Origin: Spinacia oleracea
Lineage: Eukaryota; Streptophyta; Magnoliopsida; Caryophyllales; Amaranthaceae
Direction: 5' to 3'
Assembly (NCBI RefSeq): GCF_020520425.1
Contig: NC_079492.1
Location: 146,687,361-146,751,360, forward strand
Length of the DNA: 64,000 nt
Shown here: piece after piece, positions 47,200-60,800 of the stretch
Numbering within the stretch: position 1 is the first letter of the stretch
Layout of the letters: every line of letters begins with the position of its first letter
The notes under the pieces: generated by a model
Databases searched by the model: none
The model's input: the letters and a program-made list of their open reading frames with translations, nothing else
Told to the model about the DNA's origin: nothing
Program-made: the position numbers and the translations under genes

Positions 47200-48716
47200 T
47201 TGATAATGTAACTAATAAAAATAACAATATTAATAATAATGATATAGTTAAGTTTTAAACCATAAATATAATTTATATTGTATACTACAATATCAACGGC
47301 TAATTTTGCCGACCACTCTTATCAGTTACCAACTCCAAATTAAACAAATAGTACCTCTCAATACTATGAGTACTTCTAAATAATATGATTAATAACTGTG
47401 AATATATAATTCTTGTTTATTACTAGCTTGAGAAGTGAATTTTGGTGAAATTAGCAGTGTCGGGCGGTCGGAGATTTCTTCTCAATGGCGACACCAACAA
47501 AATCCTTCTATTCATGGGAATCAATGAGGAGGGCGGGATCCTCGACATCATTATCCAATAAATCAAACGGGTTTGTGGTTGTCATTTCTGACCAATTTTT
47601 TTAAAAAATAATACCCTAACCTCTTGAACAGAAATTTACCCGGAAAAATGATGAGATTGGTCACTTCTAAATAGGAACCCACTTGAAGATACTATATCGA
47701 TGGTTTAAGGAACTTATTATCTTCAATAAATAACTTGCGAATGCCTTTAATTTTTTTTACACAACGTTTAAAAGATTAAATGATGTAAACGATATTCGAT
47801 CAAAGGTTTGTAAATGTCTTTGTCAATTATTCGTAATATATTTATCTTTCAAGGATTGACATTGTCTTGGATATTAGAATGGGGTTTTGGTCACATGCAA
47901 AATTAATTTATCTTTAGAAATACGAAAATTAGGTTTTGCTTGTTTTAGTGCCTAACTTTGTTTTAAAAATTGTGATGAGTATCTATAACATCACGTCGAA
48001 GAGGCAATGGATTTTGAGGTTGCTGATTTTGGGTGTGTTGGGTTTCTTACATGATGTTAAGTGTTATTGCAATTCGTAAAAGGCTGGTTTGGTTGACATG
48101 GAAATATAACTCTCATAAGAAGTTGTAACTCAGGGAATATTACTTCCGTAGTTAAATTCTTGGGAATTTCCGGTACAAGTGTTTAAGACTTTTGAAAGAA
48201 TGTTTTGTATCACTTAAGATAATTGTACAAGTGTTTGATGATTTATATAAATGAATGCCAAAGCCTATTTATAGACTCTCAAAGTCCTAAATGATTCTAG
48301 TCTAGAAAATTCTATAACGTCCTCTGAAGAAGTGTTCTCTACGGTTCTAGAAAGTTTTCACCTCCATAGGAACCTTAGATAGAGGGAGGCTTCTATATTA
48401 ATCTATACTCCCCCATCCCACATTACTCGTTACACTTTTTTTTTATCTGTCTCGCATTACTTGTTAAATTCCCAATCAGGAGTGACCCACAATTATTATA
48501 TAGTCTATCTTTCTTTCCACTAATAAAAGTTTGATCCTACACCCTCACACATTCAATTTAGAAAATAACCAAGGCCTAGTTCTTTTGAGCTTATAATTCC
48601 TTATTTTCAAAAAAAATAATCTCAGTTAAATGAATTTAATTTCAGTTAACTTAATTTAATTCCAGTTCAATTAGTTTACTATACTATAATAATAGTGGAC
48701 CATGAATTAAAATTTT
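47200..48716. other. Intergenic DNA with a decayed Stowaway end
   Basis: Near 48406-48470 a lone TACTCCCCCATCCCACATTA suggests one Stowaway end without its partner. A 39-codon frame at 47485-47604 is unsupported. Nothing else recognised. Confidence 0.35.
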
Positions 48717-49260
48717 ATACATTTATATTTATAAAATAGATTAAATACTATTGTCTATTACATATGGATCTAAAAAAATCAATTTTTTTGATCTAACTAG
48801 ATTATGAGCCCGTTCAAAGAATTAATCGGTAATAGTGAAATTTGAAAGTTGAAAAAAATTATATAAATTAGATGGTAAATTAATATTGAGCGTTAAAAAT
48901 GGAGATGGAGTGTAAGAGGTTGAATGAATATATAAATAAAATGTTGTGTTGATGTTAAATGAAGAAGATGGATTTGGAGAGGTGTTGAAGCTGTAAAATG
49001 TTATGTATAACAACAAAAGGAAAAAAAAAAAAAAAAAAAAAACCAAATTCACGGATTAAAGATGAGGTGACACGTGTCATCTAATTATTTATGTTTTTAT
49101 ATTTTTAAATACTAGGTATAGATTAACAATCACTATATAATTGTTCGTTTTTTGAACGGGCTCAAAAACTAATTGGATAAAATAAATTGATTTTTTTAGA
49201 TCCGTATGTAATAGACAATAGCATTTTAGGCTATTTTATAAATACAAATGTTTTCAACAT
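48717..49260. repeat. Large inverted repeat with nested MITE
   Basis: Arms 48717-48790 and about 49180-49260 are inverted copies (TATTGTCTATTACATATGGA on the left, its complement on the right). A second palindromic element (48806-49163, ends GAGCCCGTTCAA and TTGAACGGGCTC) lies between. A 22-base A run sits at about 49020-49041. Confidence 0.6.
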
Positions 49261-49309
49261 TTTAATTCATAATCCACTATTTAACACATATTAGCTTATA
49301 TTAATATTA

Positions 49310-49802
49310 ATAGATTAAATCCCGTGCACATACAAATTTCTAAAATTATTATTTAAGTATCTTTTCTAAAATTATCTAACTGATATATTTCTCCTCATAA
49401 AACAAATGGATAATTAATAAATCTCGAACTTACTCATTTAATCATTTAATACGCAAATTTCGTCCTACTACGCATTACAAAATACATACGTTATACGTTT
49501 AACATGCTAGTTTGACCAAAATATTAAGTACATAATGCATAAAATTTTCACTTGATATACCTTTTTGACTAAAATATTACCAAACTCATTTAAAGAAAAT
49601 TATCATTGCGTGGTATCTATTAATTCATATTCTATATTATTCCAATATTTTTTTCGATGCATAAACAATTTATAACAAAAGATAGAAAATAATATTAAAA
49701 TAAAGAAATAAAGTAAATATACTTTTAGGAAAATATTTACGGCGGAGAATTTTTGCACCAGGAAGTTACACGTGTCACTCCTGATGTCTGTTTTAGTATT
49801 TT
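49310..49802 (-). mobile_element. Decayed Helitron H4
   Basis: It matches H3 (61998-62431) at both ends: AGATTAAATCCCGTGCAC at one end, GCACCAGGAAGTTACACGTG and TTTTAGTAT at the other. The terminal CTAG and TC words are mutated, so the borders are approximate. Confidence 0.5.
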
Positions 49803-49939
49803 TGTAAAGTTGACGAGTTTAATTATACCCGTTAATCACCCGTTTGACCTGATTCATTCCGTTAAGGGTAAATCGGGTGATGGATGGGTCGGATGATTAA
49901 TGAACCGTTGATGGATAAAGCTACAAAAAGCTTACCGTG

Positions 49940-50040
49940 AGCCCAATCACACCCTAACCTTCCTCTATAGGGTTTTTAAGATTAGGTTCCATCATCTGCC
50001 CCATTTCTCAGCCGCTTTTGCTAGGGTTTTTGTTCTCGTG
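49940..50040 (+). promoter_or_regulatory. Telo-box-like promoter/leader of the RGG gene
   Basis: CACACCCTAACC (about 49947), TAGGGTTTTTAAG (about 49968) and GCTAGGGTTTTTG lie before a CT-rich leader. In plants such AAACCCTA-type boxes mark translation-apparatus genes. Confidence 0.45.
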
Positions 50041-50200
50041 CTCTCACTCTCCCTATTTTTCTCTCTCTATCACTCTCCCTCTCATTCTCTGATTAATTCC
50101 AATTTCAATTCAATTTCATGGATTACTAAGGTTTCTTTTCCATTTACTGGGTAAATTTTTGTTCGAGAGGTTAGGGTTTATCAAAAAAATCTTGTGAGAT

Positions 50201-53200
50201 ATGGCAACCACAAACCCCTTTGATTTGTTGGATGATGATGCCGAGGATCCCGCCCTCATTGCTGCTCAGCAGAAGGTTTCTGCCGCCGTCGCCAATGAGA
50301 AGAAAACTCCGGCCGCCGCTGCTGCTAAGCCAGCCAAACTCCCGTCTAAGCCACTCCCTCCTTCTCAAGCTGGTAATTTTTTCTCTCCTCCATTTTTTTG
50401 TTCTATAATTTAATGAACTGATTACTGAGTTTTTATTGATATATTGATGATTATTCAAGTTTTAAAATGTTAGATTTATTTATTTTGTATAGTCGTCGAG
50501 TTTGCAAACTAGTCAACTATTATAGGGTTTGAGATTCTCTGTTTCATCCTTTTTTGAAAAATATTTATTGTTAAAGCTGCTTTTGATTGTGAACGAGTAA
50601 TACTTTGCTGTTCTTATTTGTTATATGTTAATGTTATATTGAGTTAGCTGAAAAATCACATTGGGATGGTGATATTCTCTAAATGTTGAACCTTTTGATA
50701 TTTTTCAATTTTCTGGAGATCCTGTTTGTGTATGAAAGTTGCCTCTTCCTTTTTAAAAAAAATAGTGTTCATGGCTCAGTGGTTGACCCGTTTTCCGCAA
50801 TCCCATCCCTGATTGACCATTCATAACATTCGTATTCTCACACCATAAAATTAACTATTTTAATTAATTGTCTGGTGGGTAGTGTTGCATTCTGGTGCTT
50901 CTTCTATTCAAATTAGATTTTATAGTTTTACTATGCGGTTAGCTTTGTCAAAAGGCGCAGAAATATAAATATCAGCATTTATTAATCATGGATTCATATG
51001 TGATAAGTCAACTAGTTGAGTATCCACCATTTGATTCAAGTTGTCTGAAACTTAATCTTGTTCCACTACTTTGGGCTCTGCTGTTTATTGGAAGCTCTAT
51101 CATTATAAAGCTCGCTCTACATTGATTGTTAGTTTGTTCAACACATTGATTAAGTTATGATATTCATTTTTTTGTGTGTGGAAAATACTGTTGGAGAATG
51201 TATTTTACCCCCTCTATGTATGCTTTTCTCCGAATTCTTTGAAATAATCGATGATTTACTTAAATCCAAGGGATTTGCATTATGTTTTTCAGGGAAGGAA
51301 GGATCTTGCTTCCTATAGGTTTTGTGTTGATAACGAGTTAAAAGTCTTAAATTTGCACGTATTTTTCTTTCTTGATTGGAGTGCAATTAGCTTGTATAAA
51401 GCTTTCCTTTTTGGATGACTTGTTGTTCTGAAATTAGATATAAGCATTTTTCCTAAAGTTCGTTGGGTTCACTCTATTGTTTTGAAGTCCCATGACCCCA
51501 ACATTTCTCCTTTGATGCATCATTTAGGCTACTAGCATTCTATTCTTAATACTGATGAGTGAAAGTTGACCATTTGCAGTGAGAGAGGCAAGGAATGAAG
51601 GTGGCCGCGGAGGAGGCGGCCGTGGTGGTCGTGGATATGGACGTGGACGTGGTCCAGGTGGAGCTAACAGAGAAAATGATGACACATTTGCCAATGATAA
51701 TGGTGCTCCAATGGTGTATAAGGAGGAAAGAGGACAAACTGAAAGGCGTGGAGGGTATGGTCCTCCTCGTGGCGGTTACCGTGGAGGACGCCGTGGTGGA
51801 TTTGAAAATGGAGAAGCTGCTGAAGGTGAACGGCCTAGGAGGACGTATGAGCGCCGTAGTGGGACTGGAAGAGGGTGAGTACCCTTACTGTTATGATCAT
51901 CAATTTATTTTGTGTTGTATTCTTCGGTGATTTAATGGTCACATGATTCTCTTGAGCAGTGGTGATGTCAAACGTGAGGGTTCTGGCCGTGGAAACTGGG
52001 GAACTCCTGCTGATGAGATCGCACAGTAAGTGTAAAAATATTCTACAGTTAATCACAATTTTATAGTCTTTCAGGCAAACATGCTGATATTAAAAATATC
52101 TCGTAGGGAGACTGAGGAACCTGCTGTGGTTGAAAATGAGGCAGTTGTTGCAGCTGAGAAGCCAGCTGGAGAAGAAGTTGCTGATGCTGGAAAGGAGAAT
52201 CCCGAAAAGGAAGCTGAAGAAGTAGAGCCTGAAGAAAAGGTGGGTTACTTTATACATATATATTACTTTCGATGGCTCTAGATTTCTGCAATATTTTCGT
52301 GAGCTTATGTAAATTTGGACGAGTGAGTTTGGGACCTCCATTTTGTGTTTATATGCTGCTTTTTCTAACTCTTGATATCATGACAATGTTGATGATAACT
52401 CCTGAATTATCTGGTGAATGTTTGGATAAATCGGAAGAATAGGTTTTGCATGTCATCACATTCTTGAATGCCTTTGATATCTGTCTATAGATATTGATGC
52501 TTTGATATCATGGCTATGGATAAATTATTGTTTGGATATTATTATTTCCCGTACATGTCTTTTCAATTAACGCCACTGCTAAAATAATAATGAGGTCCTG
52601 GATTTTACACTTGCCCTGTTTGTTTTTAGATTTTTTTGAGGAAATAGCATATGCAGTTGCTTTGGGTTACATTATTAAGATGCTCTGGTTAAAATACCAT
52701 ACTATATGTGCTTATGCTACACAATTATGCAAGGAACAGCATTTTCATATGTAAGATTTGCAGGTTATTTTTGCTAATGATTTCATATAATCTTTGATAA
52801 ACATTTTTTTCATATTTCCTTAGCATGACTTGTGCCGTGTGTCTAGTACTTACCTGGGTATGATTATCATTGCATCAGCAAATGACTCTCGAGGAGTATG
52901 AGAAGGTCTTGGAGGAGAAGAGGAAGGCTTTGCTAGCATTGAAGGCTGAGGAAAGGAAGGTTGATGTGGACAAGGACTTCGAATCCATGCAGCTGAAAAC
53001 AAAGAAGAAGGTTGATGACGAGGTCTTCATTCAACTGGTAAGTTGCCCTTTATTTCGGTTTTTACTATTTGGAGTGGAGGGGGATAGAGGTGGCTGTGTG
53101 GTGATGAGCGTAGTTCCCCTGATCAGGGGATGGGAAATTGGTAATGTAGTACCAAGTACCTAGTTACCACCATTTTCACTCACTTGAGTAGTTATTCATT

Positions 53201-54141
53201 TGAAAGTTATCTTGTTGAAATTTGTAGATGCATCTTTTTACAAAACCAATATGATTTATTTTCTGTTCAGAACTCTGACAAAGACAAGAAGAAAGAGGCT
53301 GCAGAGAAAGAAGAGAAGGCCAAAAAGGTATCTGTGTTCTGCTTATTTGAGTTTGAAGTTTATTTTTAAAGGCATACAAATTTTACACTTGCACGTTTTA
53401 TATACTTCTTCTGATTCTTTATTGTTGCAACATACACCCTACACGGTATTTATGAAAGTGGTACTTGAGTGGAGGCACAACCACTTTAGTCACACTACTC
53501 ACTTATCTTTGGGTAAAAAATGTTTCCATTTTAGGTGTGTTGCAACTATTGTCACATTTCCATTTTAGGGAAGTGTTGCAACTATATAGAAATGGAGGAA
53601 GTACTTATTTGTCCACCCTAGGAAGTTGCTATCCAAACAAGCAAAAAAAATACCTACTGTGACCTCATTGGAAGTTGCTTTTTTGGTATCGTTTTGTATT
53701 TCAGTTAGATTTTGTTCAAGTTTCCATTTCTTTTGGTGTCATGAGATTTGTTATGCATGGTTGCAGAAACCTACTGTGAAATCCAATGACTTAGGTTATA
53801 TTTTTAAAAATTAAAGATTTTTTATTTTTAACGTTGGGTTAACATATAAATCAAAGAACTACTAGGGTACAATGTAGAAAAACACTTTCTATTATTATTT
53901 TCTTGATGTTGATGTATTTAATTAATATGTTACCTTGTTCTTGTTAATCCAGTCTGTGAGCATAAATGAGTTTCTGAGGCCTGCCGAGGGTGGTGATCAA
54001 TACCAAAGGCGTGGTGGAAGAGGAAGAGGCGGCCGCGGTGGCAGGGGAGGTAATGGTGGTGGAGGATATGGCATGAACCATGCAACTGCTCCTAAAATTG
54101 AAGATCCCAACCAGTTCCCAACTTTGGGTGGAAAAAACTGA
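50201..54141 (+). CDS. RGG-box hyaluronan/mRNA-binding family protein (SERBP1/Stm1-like)
   Basis: Seven exons in phase: 50201-50372, 51580-51874, 51960-52025, 52107-52239, 52879-53037, 53271-53327, 53953-54141, giving 356 aa. The N-terminus MATTNPFDLLDDDAED is the Stm1-like ribosome-binding start. Ala/Pro/Lys-rich sequence follows, then an RGG box (about 60-85) and further RGG repeats. The HABP4/PAI-RBP1 domain spans about 140-275 (RRTYERRSGTGRGGDVKREG, WGTPADEIAQ, LEEYEKVLEEKRKALLALK). A Lys/Glu-rich linker and a C-terminal RGG box with IEDPNQFPTLGG end the protein. Relatives (Arabidopsis RGGA-type) bind mRNA and idle 80S ribosomes, and act in stress and translation control, in cytoplasm and nucleus. 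The leader region holds ACCCTAACC and GCTAGGGTTTTT, telo-box-like words common in ribosomal and translation genes. The gene looks intact. Confidence 0.93.
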
Positions 54142-54659
54142 GATTTTGTCCGTTGTTGTCTTAGTTTATTTTTGGCGCTCTTAAATTTGAGACTTATTTA
54201 TGATGTTCAGGAGCTCATCAGTTGCAAAAAGATTTGACAGGAAATATGATGTTTTTCCTGTATTAAAGAGTGTAAATCTTAGTTGTTTTACCTTGCAACT
54301 TTTGTTTTTTTGTTCTCTGTTGGGTCGTCTCGTCTTTTACCAAATCATTAGGGTGATAGAAAGTGTACTTTTGGTCTTAGTTCTGACTTTTTTGGGAAGA
54401 ATTTTCTAGTATTGAGGTAGCTTTAGTTTCTGGATCCAAATTCAATCTTCTTAATTCCTGGAATTGACCAATTGTTCTTTGGTTGTCTAGTACCTCATAG
54501 TTTATAACTTACCCAGAAGTTAGAAATTGATGCAAAGACGTTGGTTTATTGGAAGAGCTAGAATTTTGATCCATATCTAGACAATTTTATGAACAGTTAT
54601 TTGTACCAGCATCTGAATTTGCAAAGTTAGCAAACAATTCTCAACTTAAAGTGAATATT

Positions 54660-55960
54660 CCGTGTCTTTTAAGGGGTTACAAACTTACAAGTGGAATGAC
54701 ATGCGGATTAAGAGAGTCCAAAATACCGATTTCGACATATAAACATGTCAGGGTTGGTATGCCGTATGTGAGTGTTTGAAAGGGAAAATCAAGGGGTTGG
54801 AGGATGAGATGAAGGAAATGACGGAGAAAGTAAAACAAGCGGAAATTGACAGAGCTGAAAATTCCAAGATTAAGATGGAGAAATACTAAGTTAAAGGCAG
54901 ATTTAGAGTGTGTTGTTGAAGCTGCAATTGTCCGATTCAGGTCGTTTGGGACAGGGTTGTCGGATTTGGAGATAAATGTAGCGATTCTGAATTACGACGA
55001 TGCGGGTTCCGATTCGGTATATTTAATCTTCTAAAACATGAATTTGGACTTTATGATATGTTTATATGTCGAAATCGGTACTCTTATTCCTAAGGAATTA
55101 TTTTGGACTTAATGACTTTATGATAGTTAGTGGTAATTTTATCATAAAGTCCAAAATCATGTTTTAGAACATTAAATATACCTGAATCGAAACCGCATCG
55201 TCGTAATTCAGAATCGCTATATTTATCTCCAAGTTCGACAACCGTGTCCCAAACGACCTGAATCGGGCAGTTGCAGCTTCAACAACATACTCTAAATCTG
55301 CCTTTAACTTAGCATTCTCCATCTTAATCTTGAGATTTTCAGCACTGTCAATTTATGCTTGTTTTACTTTCTCCGTCATTTCCTTCATCTCATCCTCCAA
55401 CGCCTTGATTTTCCCTTTCAAACCCTCACATACGGCATACCAACCCTCACTAATTTTGGACTTTGGACTTTAGAACCTCAGCAGACAATGTAAGTATAAG
55501 ACAAACACCTAGCTTTTTCAATCCAATTTATTTTTTTATTAGAATTTATCTGTGTTTTTTAAATTTGTGATTTGATTTGAACATTGTTTAAATTTGTCGT
55601 GTAACTTGATTGTGAGATTATGTGTTTGGTTTCTGAATTGTATGTTCAACTGAGTGAGGGTTGGTATGCCATATGTAAGGGTTTGAAATGGAAAATCAAG
55701 GCGTTGGAGGAGGAGATGAAGGAAATGACGGAGAAAGTAAAACAAGCAGAAATTGACAGAGCTGGAAATCCCAAGATTAAGATGGAAAAATACTAAGTTA
55801 AAGGAAGATTTAGAGTGTGTTGTTGAAGCTGCAACTGCCCGGTTCAGGTTGTTTGGGACAGGATTGTCGGACTTGGAGATAAATGTAGTGATTCTGAATT
55901 ACGACGATGCGGGTTCCGATTCAGGTATATTTAATCTTCTAAAACATGATTTTGGACTGT
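54660..55960. repeat. Triplicated coiled-coil coding fragment (one copy inverted)
   Basis: Three copies of a segment of about 300 bp: about 54745-55035 (+), 55440-55170 (-) and 55660-55945 (+). Translated, it reads EGLKGKIKALEDEMKEMTEKVKQA, then KMENAKLKADLE.VVEAATARFRSFGT and LEINVAILNYDD. The plus copies share a one-base insertion (AAATACTAAG) that makes a stop; the inverted copy keeps that frame open but has its own stop. Parent gene unknown, perhaps a transposon protein. Confidence 0.65.
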
Positions 55961-56547
55961 TGAAACACACTATGATTGTCGGAGTCTATTTTAAACACAC
56001 TATAGACCGGTTAAAAATTGGCCGACCCCACGTTTTTGTTATCTGAACCCGTAAAGTAATAGGTCAAACCCGACCAACCACGTTTTTTACCAGACATATT
56101 GAAAATCTTCGTATTTATAGTATTAAATGAGATTATGAGGAACTTTAAGCACAATAAACACGGTGTGACGGTGACATGGTGTTACTATTGTTGGGTGTAA
56201 TATGATTTTGTTTTGATTTATGCATTATTTTATGGTTGGATTTGATTAAATATAAACCTGTTTATAAAAATTTGTCAACTTGTGCGCATATTTCTTATAG
56301 GGGCTTACTATTTAACGCCCCATGTTACTCAAAATTACCCTATTTATTTACCCATATACCCTCATATATGTACCTTCCTCATTTACCTTCTTTCGCCTCT
56401 AACCTTCCTACCACATTTCTGACCACCACCACGTCCGGGCGCCACCTCCGAGTGTCAATCCGGCCACCGCATATAGTTACATGTGTGGGTCCACTGGCGA
56501 AACTTTGACTATTTTACAAGAGGTTTTTTTTTGTCCGGAAAAAAAAA

Positions 56548-56740
56548 TCATAGACTTATGAATTTTAAGCTTGTACCATGGTATAGACTTATGAATTTTA
56601 AGCTTGTACCATGATACAGACTTATGAATTTTGACCTTCGACCATGGTATAAAATTTTGAATTTCAAGCTCGTACAATGGTAGGAGCTTAAAATTTAATA
56701 AGTCTACACCATGGTCGAAGCTCAAAATTCACAAGTCCCT
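56548..56740. repeat. Minisatellite, units of about 33 bp, partly inverted
   Basis: TAGACTTATGAATTTTAAGC followed by TTGTACCATGGTA repeats at least three times, then inverted forms (CACCATGGTCGAAGCTCAAA) follow, so the array can fold back on itself. Confidence 0.7.
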
Positions 56741-56957
56741 ATTTTTTTTTCCGGGTACCCTGTTGTTATAGGTTCCGGTTCTCAATTTTCCAGAACGGGT
56801 ACCCTGTTTGGTACCCTGTACACACCAATTCTAATATGAAATACCCAAAATAAGGGACCGTGTCATATAAAAATGCATTATATGCCCAAAATATAAAACA
56901 ATCCAAGCTAATTTTTAGAAAATATAAATATAGAACAATAACGTCATAAAAAAAGTA

Positions 56958-57235
56958 CACCCTCTGTATTGAATTAAAGGCTATATTTTTTTATAATCGG
57001 TCGTATTTAACTAAATAATACACTTTCCTTTTATTGGCTATCATGGTTCCACTTTCAATTATATTAATATTTTCTCTCGTTCTTTGTGGTCTCTACACTT
57101 ACTCACGTCATATTTTTATTACAATAAATAATTCAACTACTACCCACTTTTATCTTATTTTAATAATTCAACTTACTATTATAAAAATACGTGCCGGTCA
57201 AAGTATATTCTTTAATTAAATAAATACAGAGGGAG
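56958..57235. mobile_element. Stowaway MITE (278 bp)
   Basis: Inverted ends CACCCTCTGTATTGAATTAAAG and the complement (TTAATTAAATAAATACAGAG, GGAG), flanked by TA. Confidence 0.7.
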
Positions 57236-57264
57236 TAACAATCAATAGAAAGTTAGAAACCCAT

Positions 57265-57483
57265 TAGATATCATTTTTTTTTTCAATTTTATGTTCTTAC
57301 AAAATTAAAAATCAAAACATAAAAATTACAAAAAATAGTTTTTAATTTTTTATTACCAGTTTTTCAAACATGATTACTGTAATATAAGTATGCCTATTTT
57401 TTAGGCCGTAGTTCATAATTCAATCTAATCATACTTCATATGAATTATTAAACCAAAAAACTAAAAACGGATAGTGAACGAGG
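57265..57483. mobile_element. MITE family C copy 2 (decayed)
   Basis: Shares TACAAAATTAAAAATCAAAA, GATTACTGTAATATAAGTAT and ACCAAAAAACTAAAAAC with the element at 3384-3610. It abuts a family B MITE. Confidence 0.5.
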
Positions 57484-57675
57484 TTGTTTTTTCGCATATC
57501 AGATATGTGGCAACAAATATATCAGCTAAAAGACAAATAGCTAAAAGACAAAATAGGAAGTACCATTCTGTAAAAAAAAAAAAAAATACCATTTAATTTT
57601 TTTTTTGTCTTTTTTCCTATTTTGTCTGTTGCTATGATATGTATTTGCAAGCACATATCTGATATCCGAAAATAC
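57484..57675 (-). mobile_element. MITE family B copy 3 (inverted)
   Basis: An inverted, shorter relative of 32074-32306, with CGCATATCAGATATGTG at one end. It ends about 170 bp before the monooxygenase ATG and so lies in or next to its promoter. Confidence 0.6.
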
Positions 57676-57845
57676 TTGTTTAGTGAACCGGTGTCAATGT
57701 GTCATCCACTTGTTTCCATCATTCTATGGCCATCTTTCACACACGTGTCTGGCACCCCACTCTCTCTACTCTCTAGTTACAAACTCTCTCGTCTCTCTCC
57801 TTTGTGCAATTGACTGTGTTTTACTTCCTCATCAACCCAGAAATT

Positions 57846-60800
57846 ATGTCATCAAAGACCTTATCATCCCTTTTCCATGGCAACAAATTTCTCCCACCTT
57901 ATTCTACCCCATCATTCAATCACAAAAGATCAACATACACTTACCCACCTAACAAATTTGTTCCTTATTATAACCCACAAATTGGAAATAAAATCTTATG
58001 TCTTTCAAAATCAAATTCTGATACCCGAAAAGAAGATATAGTCATTGTTGGTGCTGGAATTGCTGGCCTTGCCACTGCTCTCGCCCTTCACAGGTTCTAT
58101 AACAAACCCTCTGTATTTCTTAGTCTGGATTTAGTTGTTGTGTTATTAGTTCAAATTACATTATCAACTTGACGATTAATTATACTATTAGGAATTCTTT
58201 GATTTGACTTGATTAGTATGATAATCAGAATTTGATTTTGTTTCAGGGTTGGGATTCCATCATTAGTTTTGGAGCAATCAGAAACTTTAAGAAAAGGGGG
58301 GACATCACTCACCCTCTTTAAGAATGGGTGGAAAGTATTAGATATTCTTGGTGTTGGAAATGAGCTTAGGACTCAATTTCTTCAAATTCAAGGGTAATGC
58401 TTTCTTATTCTTTACAATTCTTCTACCATTTCTCCAAATTCATATAGTAAATCCTATTTTTATTTTATTTTTATTTTTTATTGTATGGATGTGAAGGTTA
58501 ATGTATTGTTTCTTAGTAGTATATATGTGATTAGTGAAGTTTATGATATGAATTTAAGTATTGAATATTTCTAACTTGTTAAGGTGTTGCGTTCTTGTTG
58601 GGCAAAGTTGTACTCCCTTCGTTCCCTAAAAGATTGTCTCATATTCTTTTGTTCACTTCATTAAGAATTGGTTATAGCCAAGAGCAAAGAGGTGTGTCTG
58701 TAGTTAGATTTATCTATTAGTTAGATGAAATAATCATTCATGCTATGTGAGAAGAGATACGTGGGACCACAAACCAAATAAGGTATAGGACAAACAAACA
58801 TGGACTTCCATTTATGGTAAAATGGGGCAATCTTTTAGGGACGAAGGGATTATTAATCTTTGTAATTTGGCAGTTTTGCCTTATTCTCGTGATCTCTTCA
58901 CTTGAATTTTACTGAATTGAGCCGACTATTGATGACTAAAACTAATTCCTACTGATTCGTTAATGTGTCAAATGCAATTGTGGACTGAGATGACTAAACC
59001 TAGTTGAAGAAATCAAGGCCTTCCTTAGAGGTGACATTGGTTTGGTATCATACACCATATCAATGACTGTATGAGATGAGTTTCTTAAGGACAGAAAGTG
59101 ATTTTTGATGAGTAAGACTAGTTGAAGAAATTAAGGCCTTGGCTTAGAGGTGACATTGGCTTGTTATAGTTGCTAAAAAAAATCTGTTTGCTAAATAGAA
59201 AATTGCGAAGGAGCCTATCAAATTTTCCTTAAATCATCACTTGAAAGTTTGAAAGACTGACAGACTGAGAAATGACAGCTGAGTCGTATAATGACCTAAC
59301 AATTCAGGTCTCATCTATGTACTCTTTTTGCCACTGAATTTGTTCATGATATCAGCTGCACAGGTTGTCGATAAAAACAGATGAAGGGAAAGAGCTCAGG
59401 TCTTTCGAGTTTAAAGACGTGGATCCAAGGTTAATGAGTTCACATTTTTAAGCCGTACATGTATAGTTTTTCCTTGGGAATCATTTAATACAGTTCAAAA
59501 CTAATTGTGTTGAAAATTCAATTTGTAGTCAAGAAGTACGTGCAGTGGAGAGGAGAGTTCTTCTACAGACTCTTGCTGATGCACTGCCCCCAAATTCCGT
59601 GCAATACTCGTCGAAGTTGGCTAAGATTGAGACAGATCAGGGAACAGGGGAAACTCGCTTAGAGTTAACCAATGGTGCTAAATTATCAGCCAAGGTTTAT
59701 TAACTACAAACACATACTAATGTTTTTATTTTTTTATGTTAAGGCTCACAGTTAACAGCAAATCAACTTTTTTAGTATCATTAACTCTTTTTTTGTTATC
59801 ATGTTCATCAGATTATAATAGGATGTGATGGAATCCGGTCTCAAATAGCACAGTGGATGGGTTTTCCAGAGCCTAAGTATTCCGGTCATTGTGCTATTAG
59901 AGGGCTGGCAGTATATAGCGAAGGGCAGCCTCATCAACCGCGAGTGAGTTACATCTATGGAAGAGGAATAAGAGCTGGATTTGTTCCTGTTTCGCAGAAC
60001 AAAGTTTATTGGTTCATCTGCTACAACAGAAGTTCTCCAGGTCTAGCAAATTACAGTCTAATACATATCTTACATTTTATTTGCAATTGAATTATCATAG
60101 GGAAGCTTTCAGTTTTTTAATGAACCATATATTGCCTCTCATCAATTTTCCACCTAGCATAACTTCTACATTCAAAACGTCGAGACATCTTCCTCGTCAA
60201 AGTTTTACTGATCATCTATTGAGATTATTTCTGTGGATAATGGATGGGAGGTAAAATGTTAACAAACTGTGTGTGTGATGGTTCAGTAAAAACAAGGTGT
60301 TCGCAATTAGTAATAGGTTGTTTTAGATAGATTTTTACCTTTTTTTTGGGAGAGGTGGGGGGGGGGGGGGGGGGGGTAAATGAATTTTTTTATTAACCAA
60401 ATAATCCGTACAACTAAACAGCAAAGCAAAACAAAACACAAGAACTAGATCTTAGCTAGACAACCCCCAGCGAAGATCTTTACAAGTTCCATGCTCAAAG
60501 TCTTTGAAGTCTATCACTAATGTCATTCAACTTTTCCAAAAAGAAACATCTACTATAAACAACAAACTAGTCTATGCCCGTGATAATGCACGAGATTTCT
60601 ATCAAATTAAAAAGCTAATAAAAGCATTAATTTTAGTCTCCTACTTTGTTCATATTATTATTTAAATTGACTAAAGTTTTTAATATTTTCCTTTTTTGTT
60701 AGTATTTTTTTTTTCACTCGGGTATTTCAATTTCATGCTTTGGTAGTTTCCTATTTGGTTCAGCTTAATTTAAGTGAATAAAATTGATGACATGCAGTAG

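Noticed and set aside
47485-47604. 39-codon frame starting MATPTKSFYSWESM
   Set aside because: Plausible composition but no domain, no splice partner and no regulatory context.
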